Positions 57,159 through 64,000 of a stretch of DNA of 64,000 bases are shown piece by piece. Both the position numbers and the translations under genes were made by a program. Position 1 is the stretch's first letter, and every line of letters starts with the position of its first letter. Location of the stretch: assembly GCA_029213045.1 (NCBI GenBank), contig JARGPN010000010.1, positions 434,001 to 498,000 on the forward strand, written 5' to 3'. The notes below the pieces were generated by a model that was not told where the DNA came from, did no database searches, and saw only the letters and a program-made list of their open reading frames with translations. Source of the DNA: Alcanivoracaceae bacterium (GTDB lineage Bacteria > Pseudomonadota > Gammaproteobacteria > Pseudomonadales > Alcanivoracaceae).

Positions 57159-58188
57159 CGCTGCAGCCAAACCGATCGCCATCAGCAGTGGCGATCCAGC
57201 AGGCATAGGCCCCGAATTATGCCTGCAACTAACGGCGCATTTTCCGAATGCGCCGTTAGTTGTTTTAGGTGACATTGAGATGTTGCGCGCACGCGCTGAA
57301 TTGCTCTCCTTAGATGTCACATTAAACGCGTGGGAAATTGGCGACACCCTCGCCCACCCTAGCGCAAAAATACTTCACGTTTTGCACTGCCCTGCCGGCG
57401 CAGCGATTACGCCTGGACGCCCAGACCCGCTTAGCGCTGCCGGCACATTGAACATGTTGCGCACCGCCGCGAACGGCTGCTTAAACGAAACCTTTTCAGC
57501 CATGGTCACCGCGCCGCTGGCAAAAAATATTATTTGCGAAGGTGCTGACAAACACTTTACTGGCCACACCGAATTTTTAGCTGAATTAGCAGGCGCATCC
57601 AAAGTTGTGATGATGCTTGCCACATCGTCACTCCGCGTTGCGCTCGCGACCACGCACCTACCGCTACGCAATGTCGCCGATGCCATTCAGTACGATGACT
57701 TAATCCAGACGATTGAAATTTTATATCAGGACTTAAACAAGAAATTCACCATCGCATCACCGCGAATATTGGTATTGGGATTAAACCCTCACGCTGGCGA
57801 AGGCGGTCATCTGGGGCGCGAAGAAATAGACGTCATTATTCCCGCGCTCGAAGCACTACGCGCCAAGGGCATGCGCCTCACCGGGCCAGCTCCCGCCGAC
57901 ACCGCCTTTAATCCTGAGCTACTCGAACAACACGATGCCGTGCTGGCTATGTATCACGACCAAGGTCTACCGGTACTTAAATTTGCTGGTTTCGGTGAAG
58001 CGGTAAACATCACGCTGGGCCTTCCCTTTATTCGCACCTCCGTCGACCACGGCACGGCATTTGAATTGGCCGGCAGCGGACGCGCTCGCATTGGCAGCTT
58101 AGTTGCCGCCACACAGATGGCCATAGAATTAGTCGACGGCGCGCAGAGTAATGCGCCGAAGACTCATCACGGAAAAAGTTCGTTATGA
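57139..58188 (+). CDS. pdxA: 4-hydroxythreonine-4-phosphate dehydrogenase PdxA
   Basis: PdxA acts in pyridoxal 5'-phosphate synthesis. The ATG at 57139 (MSTSAYNAAAKPIAISSGDPAGIGPEL) is inside the surA end by 20 bases and gives 349 residues; its start motif ISSGDPAGIGPE is intact. Metal ligands lie in HFTGHTEFLAELAG, LNPHAGEGGHLGREE and MYHDQGLPVLKF. The surA-pdxA-rsmA-apaG-apaH order is standard. Confidence 0.96.
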   Translation: MSTSAYNAAAKPIAISSGDPAGIGPELCLQLTAHFPNAPLVVLGDIEMLRARAELLSLDVTLNAWEIGDTLAHPSAKILHVLHCPAGAAITPGRPDPLSAAGTLNMLRTAANGCLNETFSAMVTAPLAKNIICEGADKHFTGHTEFLAELAGASKVVMMLATSSLRVALATTHLPLRNVADAIQYDDLIQTIEILYQDLNKKFTIASPRILVLGLNPHAGEGGHLGREEIDVIIPALEALRAKGMRLTGPAPADTAFNPELLEQHDAVLAMYHDQGLPVLKFAGFGEAVNITLGLPFIRTSVDHGTAFELAGSGRARIGSLVAATQMAIELVDGAQSNAPKTHHGKSSL

Positions 58189-58979
58189 AAGATCACGCAC
58201 CGCGTAAACGTTTTGGCCAACATTTTCTTACCGACACAGCATTAGTCGAGCGCATGGTGCGCGCCATCGCGCCCAACGACGAACAATGCGTGGTTGAAAT
58301 TGGCCCAGGCCAAGGCGCGTTAACCTTGCCGTTGCTCGACGCAATTCAACATTTACATGTCGTGGAACTTGATCGTGATTTAATTGATCGCTTGCAACGC
58401 ACCATCGCGTCACAACGCATCACCATTCACGCTGGCGACGCGCTGAAATTTAATTTCAAGCCGTTAGCGCCGGAAGGAAAAAAAATACGTATCGTTGGCA
58501 ACCTTCCGTACAACATCTCGACGCCTCTTATTTTTCACCTTATTGATCAAATCGACTGCATTGCCGATATGCATTTTATGCTGCAAAAAGAAATGGTCGA
58601 TCGCCTCGTCGCCGTGCCCAGCACACCAGACTGGGGACGTTTATCGATCATGGTGCAGTACTTCTGCCAATGCGATTACATGTTCTTTGTGCCGCCAGAA
58701 GCCTTTAGTCCTCCGCCACGGGTAGATTCCGCCGTGGTACGCCTCACGCCACGCAGCGCGCCGCTCTTTCCGGCGACAGACTTCCGGTTATTCGGACAAA
58801 TGGTGAATCAGGCCTTCACACAGAGGCGCAAGGTGATCAGCAATGCGCTAAAATCATGGTTAACCGCCGATGAAATACGCGCCGCCGGTGTCGATCCGGG
58901 CGCAAGGCCAGACGCCATCAGCCTTGAAGGCTTTGTTTCCATGGCGAATTACGCTGCTACGCAGCAAGGTAAAGAGTAA
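58185..58979 (+). CDS. rsmA: 16S rRNA dimethyladenosine transferase
   Basis: RsmA (KsgA) dimethylates two adenines near the 16S rRNA 3' end. The 264 residues have KRFGQHFLTD, the SAM motif VVEIGPGQGALT and the catalytic NLPYNIS. It overlaps pdxA by 4 bases and touches apaG. Confidence 0.97.
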   Translation: MKDHAPRKRFGQHFLTDTALVERMVRAIAPNDEQCVVEIGPGQGALTLPLLDAIQHLHVVELDRDLIDRLQRTIASQRITIHAGDALKFNFKPLAPEGKKIRIVGNLPYNISTPLIFHLIDQIDCIADMHFMLQKEMVDRLVAVPSTPDWGRLSIMVQYFCQCDYMFFVPPEAFSPPPRVDSAVVRLTPRSAPLFPATDFRLFGQMVNQAFTQRRKVISNALKSWLTADEIRAAGVDPGARPDAISLEGFVSMANYAATQQGKE

Positions 58980-59372
58980 ATGACACAAGCACAGGAAGAC
59001 GCGCGCTACCAAATCACTGTTTCTGTTGAAAGTGAGTACTTACCTGAGCAGAGCGACGCCGAGGGCAACCGCTGGGTGTATGCGTATCATGTTTCCATCC
59101 ACAACGGTGGCGAAGTCGCCGCGCGATTGTTGACGCGCCACTGGGTGATCACCGATGGCGAAGAGCGCGTACAAGAAGTACACGGAGAAGGCGTCATCGG
59201 AGAGCAACCCAGCATCGCGCCGGGGCAAACCTTTGAATACTCCAGCGGAGCAGTCCTAGAAACCTCCGTCGGCAGCATGCGTGGCAGCTACCAAATGCTC
59301 GCCGAAGACGGCACCTGCTTCGACGCTAGCATCCCAGTGTTCACCCTCGCGCCCCCAAACACCCTGCACTAA
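58980..59372 (+). CDS. apaG: ApaG family protein
   Basis: A 130-residue DUF525 (ApaG) protein with a fibronectin-III-like fold. It has YAYHVSIHNGGEVAARLLTRHWVITDG, the GEGVIGEQPSIAPGQTFEYSSG loop, and GSMRGSYQM. Its role in Co2+ resistance and Ap4A balance is inferred from E. coli genetics. It starts at the base after the rsmA stop. The 535-base gap to apaH holds the REP-like array. Confidence 0.95.
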   Translation: MTQAQEDARYQITVSVESEYLPEQSDAEGNRWVYAYHVSIHNGGEVAARLLTRHWVITDGEERVQEVHGEGVIGEQPSIAPGQTFEYSSGAVLETSVGSMRGSYQMLAEDGTCFDASIPVFTLAPPNTLH

Positions 59373-59379
59373 CGCCCAT

Positions 59380-59786
59380 TGTGGGAGCTTGCCTGCAAGC
59401 GATTCAGCCTCAACCAACCGCCCCATCGCTTGCAGGCAAGCTCCCACATAGAACAAAACCTCCCTGCAAGGCTGTCGAATTCCCCGCACCCTGCAACACC
59501 ATCCAAACCCACCTAAATGTACCTACCCAACACACAGCAACGCCCATTGTGGGAGCTTGCCTGCGCAAGCGATTCAGCCTCAACCAACCGCCCTATCGCT
59601 TGCAGGCAAGCTCCCACATAGAACAAAACCTCCCTGCGAGGCCGTCGAATTCCCCGCATCCTGCAACACCACCCAAGCCCACCTAAATGCACCCAGCCAA
59701 CACACAGCAACGCCCCCTGTGGGAGCTTGCCTGCAAGCGATTCAGCCTCAACCAACCGCCCTATCGCGTGCAAGCAAGCTCCCACA
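59380..59786. repeat. Tandem array of three REP-like inverted pairs
   Basis: Three facing pairs: 59380-59403 with 59425-59448, 59548-59573 with 59595-59618, and 59718-59741 with 59763-59786. Pair starts are 168 and 170 bases apart, and the spacers (CCTCCCTGC-AAGGC...CACAGCAACGCCC) are nearly the same, so the whole unit is duplicated. The middle plus copy has a 2-base insertion in the loop. The array separates apaG from apaH, which are usually adjacent. Confidence 0.9.
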
Positions 59787-59907
59787 TAGAACAAAACCTC
59801 CCTGCGAGGCTGTCGAGTCCGACACACACTCCGCCCTGGCAAACTCTGCAGCCAGCCACACCTTTCAGCTGGTATATTCCCATTCACTTACACTTTGGTT
59901 TATTCCT

Positions 59908-60729
59908 ATGAGCACTTACGCCATCGGCGATCTGCAAGGCTGTCTTGAATCTTTCGAATGCCTGTTAGAAAAAATTGAATTCACCCCCGGGCAAGACCGC
60001 TTGTTACTCGCGGGTGATTTAGTGGCGCGCGGGCCCGATTCCCTCGGCACCCTGCGGCGCGTCTACGCTCTACGCGACCACCTAGACTGCGTGCTCGGCA
60101 ATCACGACCTCCATCTACTCGCCCTCGCCCGTGGATTCGGCCCGCAAAAGAAAAAAGACACCGACCTACGCGCCATCATCGACGCACCGGATGCAGAGGA
60201 ACTCCTTCACTGGCTTCAGCAGCAGCCGCTAGCGCACTTTTCAACGCAATTTAACGCCCTACTTACTCACGCAGGCCTATCGCCCTTGTGGGATGTAAAA
60301 ACTGCACTGGCGCGAGCAAACGAAATAGCTGCGGTGTTACAGAGCACCGACGCAGCACTATTTTTCGAAAACATGTACGGCAACACACCAACAGGTTGGG
60401 ACGATCACCTCACAGGCCCCGACAGATGGCGCGTTATCACGAACTATTTCACGCGAATGCGCTTCATTAATCTCGCCGGCGAACTGGAGCTCAACAGCAA
60501 AGGCGAAACCGACAAAGCCCCCGACGGCTATATGCCTTGGTTTGAACATCCAAACCGTCTATCCGGCGACACCCTGCTGCTTTTCGGACACTGGGCCGCG
60601 CTGGGAGGGGACATTACGACACCCACCCTCGAAGCATTAGATTCAGGCTGCGTATGGGGCGGAACACTGACCGCTCTGCGCTTAGAAGACCGTCAACGGA
60701 TAACCTGCGATTGCGCGCATTTAGCCTAG
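59908..60729 (+). CDS. apaH: Symmetrical bis(5'-nucleosyl)-tetraphosphatase ApaH
   Basis: ApaH splits Ap4A into two ADP. The ATG at 59908 (MSTYAIGDLQGC) gives 273 residues; the longer frame upstream is built from the REP-like array and is rejected. Metallophosphatase motifs are GDLQGC, GDLVARGPDS and GNHDLHLL, with LLTHAGLSPLW later. The ribosome site is poor (TTTATTCCT before the ATG). Confidence 0.96.
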   Translation: MSTYAIGDLQGCLESFECLLEKIEFTPGQDRLLLAGDLVARGPDSLGTLRRVYALRDHLDCVLGNHDLHLLALARGFGPQKKKDTDLRAIIDAPDAEELLHWLQQQPLAHFSTQFNALLTHAGLSPLWDVKTALARANEIAAVLQSTDAALFFENMYGNTPTGWDDHLTGPDRWRVITNYFTRMRFINLAGELELNSKGETDKAPDGYMPWFEHPNRLSGDTLLLFGHWAALGGDITTPTLEALDSGCVWGGTLTALRLEDRQRITCDCAHLA

Positions 60730-61314
60730 CCATCATCGCTAAAGGCGATAACCTGCCTCCTTGTCACTGCGCGACACTCACTAAAATTGAAACGCCCAGC
60801 GGACAATAATTCCCGACCAATTGCATTGCGTAATTTCCCGTTGCTTCTGCAATACGATCCACGGCGGCAAAAAAAATAATCCTAGAAATTATTTTTAATT
60901 TTTCTTTGACATTAACGAAAAAAAATAGCAATCCTAACAACATGTTGGCGCGCTTTATTTTAGCGCCGCACCACGCCATATAGCGCGCCTCTTGCGGTCG
61001 ATCAGCTAACTGATTGATTCGGAGCCGATTTATCATCGGTCCGCGAATTCACAGTGCAGCAAGCGATCAGTCAAGCAGCGGGCCACTCTTCTTTTTGCCC
61101 GAACGAAAATATTGCCGTCGATCTGGGCCGCACTTTTTCTAAAGCGCCACCCTAACGACAAACGATATTATTTTGCTGAAAACTTTTTCGATAAAGCAGC
61201 ATCATAGTAAAACGAAAAGAAAAAGCGTGTTGCGCCATAGACGTAACACCTACGACAGGAATTCGCCAAAACATAGACAACCATCGCGACATTTAGGCAC
61301 TGAGGGAGATAGGT
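60730..61314. promoter_or_regulatory. Gene-free AT-rich gap upstream of prkA
   Basis: A 585-base gap with an AT-rich core at about 60870-60940, an A/T hairpin near 60873-60897 (AAAAATAAT...ATTATTTTT) and an imperfect stem near 61013-61050. It probably holds the prkA promoter. PrkA/YeaG genes are often under stress or nitrogen sigma factors, but no clear -24/-12 element was found. The last bases before the ATG (GAGGGAGATAGGT) give a strong ribosome site. Confidence 0.45.
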
Positions 61315-63237
61315 ATGAGTTTGCTCAACCACTACCAGACCCGCTACGAAGCCACACAGCAAGAGGAATATTCCCTCGAAGAATACCTCGCTCTGTGCAA
61401 GTCTGATCCCACCGCATACGCCACGGCGTCTGAACGAATGCTACTCGCCATAGGCGAGCCGGAATTGGTTGACACCTCAAAAGACTCTCGGCTTTCACGA
61501 ATATTTTCCAACAAAATTATTCGCCGCTATCCAGAATTCAGCGAGTTCTACGGGCTAGAAGAAGTCATTGAAGATATCGTGGCTTACTTTAGACACGCAG
61601 CCCAAGGCCTAGAAGAAAAGAAACAAATTCTGTATTTGCTCGGCCCCGTCGGCGGCGGCAAATCCTCCCTCGCGGAAAAACTTAAATCTCTTATTCAAAA
61701 AGTCCCCTTCTATGCGATCAAGGGATCGCCAGTGAATGAATCGCCGTTGGCGCTGTTTGACCCCAATGAAGACGGCGCTATTTTAGAAGAGGAATACGGT
61801 ATTCCGCGTCGTTACTCTCACACCGTCATGTCACCGTGGGCAGTAAAACGCTTGCACGAATATGGCGGCGACATTTCAAAATTCCGCGTCGTCAAACTAT
61901 ACCCATCAATTTTAGACCAAATTGCCGTGGCAAAAACCGAACCGGGCGATGAGAACAACCAAGATATTTCTGCGTTAGTCGGCAAGGTCGACATCCGCAT
62001 GCTCGAAGATTTTGCACAGAACGACCCAGACGCCTACAGCTTCTCTGGCGGCCTGTGCCGCGCAAATCAAGGCTTGCTCGAATTCGTTGAGATGTTTAAA
62101 GCGCCGATTAAAGTGTTGCATCCGTTACTCACCGCAACACAAGAAGGCAACTACAATGGCACCGAACACATGGGCGCCATACCCTTCGAAGGCATCGTGC
62201 TAGCACACTCTAACGAAGCGGAATGGCAAACCTTCCGGCACAACAAAAACAATGAAGCGTTTATTGATCGCGTTTACATCGTCAAGGTGCCCTATTGCCT
62301 GCGCGTAAGCGAAGAAATAAAAATCTACGACAAGCTACTGCGCAACTCTAGCTTGGCTGAAGCGCAATGTGCGCCCGACACCCTGCGTATCCTTGCCCAA
62401 TTTTCGAGCCTCACGCGCCTGAAAGAACCTGAGAACTCCAGCATCTATTCGAAGATGCGTATATACGACGGCGAAAACTTAAAGGACATCGATCCGAAAG
62501 CAAAATCCATGCAGGAATATCGCGACAATGCCGGTGTTGATGAAGGCATGGACGGGCTATCCACCCGCTTCGCGTTCAAAATTCTGTCGCGGGTATTCAA
62601 CTTTGACCATACTGAAATTGCCGCAAATCCGGTGCACCTATTCCACGTGATCGAGCAGCAGATTGAACAAGAACAGTTCCCGCAAGAACGCACTGAACAG
62701 TACCGCCGGTTTATCAAGGAATTCTTGGTGCCGCGCTACGTTGAATTTATCGGCAAGGAAATTCAAACCGCCTACCTCGAATCCTACTCCGAGTACGGAC
62801 AAAACATCTTTGATCGGTATGTCATGTACTCCGACTTCTGGATTCAGGATCAAGAATTCCGTGACCCCGATACCGGAGAGATATTTGATCGCCAAGCACT
62901 GAACGAAGAACTTGAAAAAATCGAGAAGCCCGCGGGGATATCCAACCCTAAAGACTTCCGCAACGAGGTGGTGAACTTCGTGTTACGTGCGCGCGCCAAC
63001 AATGAAGGACGCAACCCCGCATGGCTTAGCTATGAAAAGTTACGCAATGTGATTGAGAAAAAGATGTTCTCAAATACTGAGGACCTATTGCCTGTTATTT
63101 CCTTTAACAGCAAAGGCTCCAAAGACGACCAGCGCAAACACAACGATTTTGTACAGCGCATGGTGTCGCGAGGCTACACAGAGAAGCAGGTAAGGCTTCT
63201 CTCGGAATGGTATCTACGCGTGCGTAAAGCACAGTAA
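61315..63237 (+). CDS. prkA: PrkA family serine protein kinase (YeaG)
   Basis: A 640-residue PrkA/YeaG protein. Residues about 85-380 form an AAA-type ATPase with the Walker A GPVGGGKSSLAEKL and later GIVLAHSNEAEWQTF. The C-terminal part is the PrkA kinase-like domain ending MVSRGYTEKQVRLLSEWYLRVRK. The family is tied to stress, stationary phase and nitrogen starvation in proteobacteria. It is followed after a REP-like pair by yeaH, its usual partner. Confidence 0.96.
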   Translation: MSLLNHYQTRYEATQQEEYSLEEYLALCKSDPTAYATASERMLLAIGEPELVDTSKDSRLSRIFSNKIIRRYPEFSEFYGLEEVIEDIVAYFRHAAQGLEEKKQILYLLGPVGGGKSSLAEKLKSLIQKVPFYAIKGSPVNESPLALFDPNEDGAILEEEYGIPRRYSHTVMSPWAVKRLHEYGGDISKFRVVKLYPSILDQIAVAKTEPGDENNQDISALVGKVDIRMLEDFAQNDPDAYSFSGGLCRANQGLLEFVEMFKAPIKVLHPLLTATQEGNYNGTEHMGAIPFEGIVLAHSNEAEWQTFRHNKNNEAFIDRVYIVKVPYCLRVSEEIKIYDKLLRNSSLAEAQCAPDTLRILAQFSSLTRLKEPENSSIYSKMRIYDGENLKDIDPKAKSMQEYRDNAGVDEGMDGLSTRFAFKILSRVFNFDHTEIAANPVHLFHVIEQQIEQEQFPQERTEQYRRFIKEFLVPRYVEFIGKEIQTAYLESYSEYGQNIFDRYVMYSDFWIQDQEFRDPDTGEIFDRQALNEELEKIEKPAGISNPKDFRNEVVNFVLRARANNEGRNPAWLSYEKLRNVIEKKMFSNTEDLLPVISFNSKGSKDDQRKHNDFVQRMVSRGYTEKQVRLLSEWYLRVRKAQ

Positions 63238-63321
63238 ACAGAAGCACATATACATAGGGCGGCGAACAAGGAGCGCAATTACCAAGGACACCCTACAAAC
63301 CGAGCAAACAGTCTCAGCTAA

Positions 63322-63380
63322 TGTGGGAGCTTGCCCGCAAGCGATACGGCCTATATCAACGCTTGCAAGTACGCCCTACA
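63322..63380. repeat. REP-like pair between prkA and yeaH
   Basis: A plus copy (63322-63345, core GCTTGC-CC-GCAAGC) and a degenerate minus copy (63357-63380) lie in the 178-base gap between prkA and yeaH, inside what is normally one operon. Confidence 0.75.
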
Positions 63381-63415
63381 TTGAAATTAACTAACGAATT
63401 TCGCGAGGCATTACT

Positions 63416-64000
63416 ATGGCGTATATCGTTGACCGGCGTTTAAATGGCAAGCATAAAAGTGCAGTCAACCGGCAACGCTTTATTCGTCGTTTCCGCGCAC
63501 ACATTCGCGACGCAGTGAATGACGCGGTATCCAAACGCAGTATCCAAGATATGGAACGCGGCGAACGCATCACCATTCCTCGCCGCGATCTTGCAGAACC
63601 CCAATTCCACCATGGCAACGGCGGCAAGCGCGGCATGGTTCACCCTGGCAATAAAACGTTTAATCGGGGCGATCGCATTCAGCGGCCCGACGGTGGCGGC
63701 GGACAAGGCAGCGGCGATGGCGAAGCCAGTAATCAAGGTGAAGGCGCGGACGATTTCGCCTTTGAAATCGACAAGCAAGAATTCCTAAATTTTCTGTTCG
63801 AAGACCTTGAATTACCCAATTTAGTGAAACGTCACTTAGAAGGCGCGAAAACATTTCGCATTAAACATGGCGGCATCGTTAGCCAAGGAAATCCCGCAAA
63901 AATACATATTGTTCGCTCCATGCGGCAAGCGTCCATGCGCCGCCGCGCCCTCACCAGCGCTAAGCGTCGGCAGCTGCGCGAATTACAGGCGGAGCACGCT
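63416..64000 (+). CDS. yeaH: YeaH/YhbH family (DUF444) protein, partial
   Basis: The first 195 residues of a DUF444 protein, cut by the window end. It opens [22 protein letters not shown] and has the family's glycine-rich [18 protein letters not shown] and [16 protein letters not shown] loops, then [18 protein letters not shown]. YeaH is normally encoded beside PrkA/YeaG and shares its regulation. The ATG follows GCGAGGCATT. Confidence 0.93.
   Translation, partial: MAYIVDRRLNGKHKSAVNRQRFIRRFRAHIRDAVNDAVSKRSIQDMERGERITIPRRDLAEPQFHHGNGGKRGMVHPGNKTFNRGDRIQRPDGGGGQGSGDGEASNQGEGADDFAFEIDKQEFLNFLFEDLELPNLVKRHLEGAKTFRIKHGGIVSQGNPAKIHIVRSMRQASMRRRALTSAKRRQLRELQAEHA

Noticed and set aside
59380-59786. 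CRISPR-like array (regular repeats and spacers)
   Set aside because: The repeats are palindromic REP-like pairs, the spacers are near-identical rather than unique, the period is about 169 bases, and no cas gene is present.
59557-59907. 117-residue N-terminal extension of ApaH and overlapping frames on both strands
   Set aside because: These are translations of the REP-like array; the canonical ApaH start is at 59908.
60940-60970. Sigma-54 promoter for prkA (TGGCGCGCTTTATT)
   Set aside because: It has only GG of the -24 element and lacks the GC of the -12 element.
60764-61036. 90-aa minus-strand ORF before prkA
   Set aside because: It lies in an AT-rich gap with no ribosome site or family; a promoter region is more likely.

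Overview
This 64 kb window is a chromosomal segment of a gammaproteobacterium related to Pseudomonas in the broad sense (Pseudomonadales/Cellvibrionales type). The placement rests on gene order. The blocks dsbD-aroQ-accB-accC-prmA-dusB-fis-purH-purD-retS, coq7-speD-osmC-crp(vfr)-trpC-trpD-trpG, murU-amgK with divergent lptD-surA-pdxA-rsmA-apaG-apaH-prkA-yeaH, and mpl-ubiX are all Pseudomonas-like. Genus cannot be read from the sequence alone. No rRNA or tRNA gene and no CRISPR array was seen.

Layout: 0.2-4 kb holds small housekeeping and hypothetical genes (PhnA/YjdM, an M20 peptidase, a methyltransferase, a GFA protein, a DoxX-like protein). 4-7.3 kb is a leftward operon mpl-DUF2214-ubiX-solute-binding lipoprotein. 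7.8-11 kb carries a PPi-dependent phosphofructokinase, a periplasmic rhodanese, a thioredoxin-fold protein and inorganic pyrophosphatase. 11.4-12.4 kb is a DUF2333 gene. 12.5-17.4 kb is a tightly overlapping leftward operon: TlpA-like thioredoxin, DUF4266 lipoprotein, DUF3570 beta-barrel, ApbE flavin transferase, response regulator, histidine kinase. It faces dsbD across a shared promoter region. 19.8-33.5 kb is the conserved aroQ to retS block. 33.4-42.5 kb has an AraC regulator, coq7, speD, a VOC protein, OsmC, a cAMP receptor protein, a small chorismate mutase and trpC-trpD-(repeat)-trpG-trpE. 42.5-50.8 kb is an accessory block lying between trpE and rpe: TonB-dependent receptor, Old Yellow Enzyme with divergent HxlR regulator, AlkB alkane monooxygenase with divergent AraC regulator, and an IS4-family transposase. 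50.8-60.7 kb is rpe-murU-amgK and lptD-surA-pdxA-rsmA-apaG-apaH. 61.3-64 kb is prkA followed by yeaH, which is cut by the window end.

The best candidate for an undescribed system is the 12.5-17.4 kb operon. The DUF3570 protein carries Asp-Ser-Leu-Thr-Gly-Ala-Ser, which fits the consensus that ApbE enzymes flavinylate (D-x-x-[ST]-G-A-[ST]). It is encoded just upstream of apbE and downstream of a lipoprotein with a Gly-Cys tail and a TlpA-type thioredoxin, with DsbD next door as a possible electron donor. I propose an envelope redox relay with a covalently flavinylated outer-membrane barrel, under its own two-component system.

The second theme is a family of about 25 short palindromic REP-like elements. 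They fill most long intergenic gaps, often as inverted pairs, and at three loci the pairs repeat with a 166-173 bp period. Their stems show compensatory changes.
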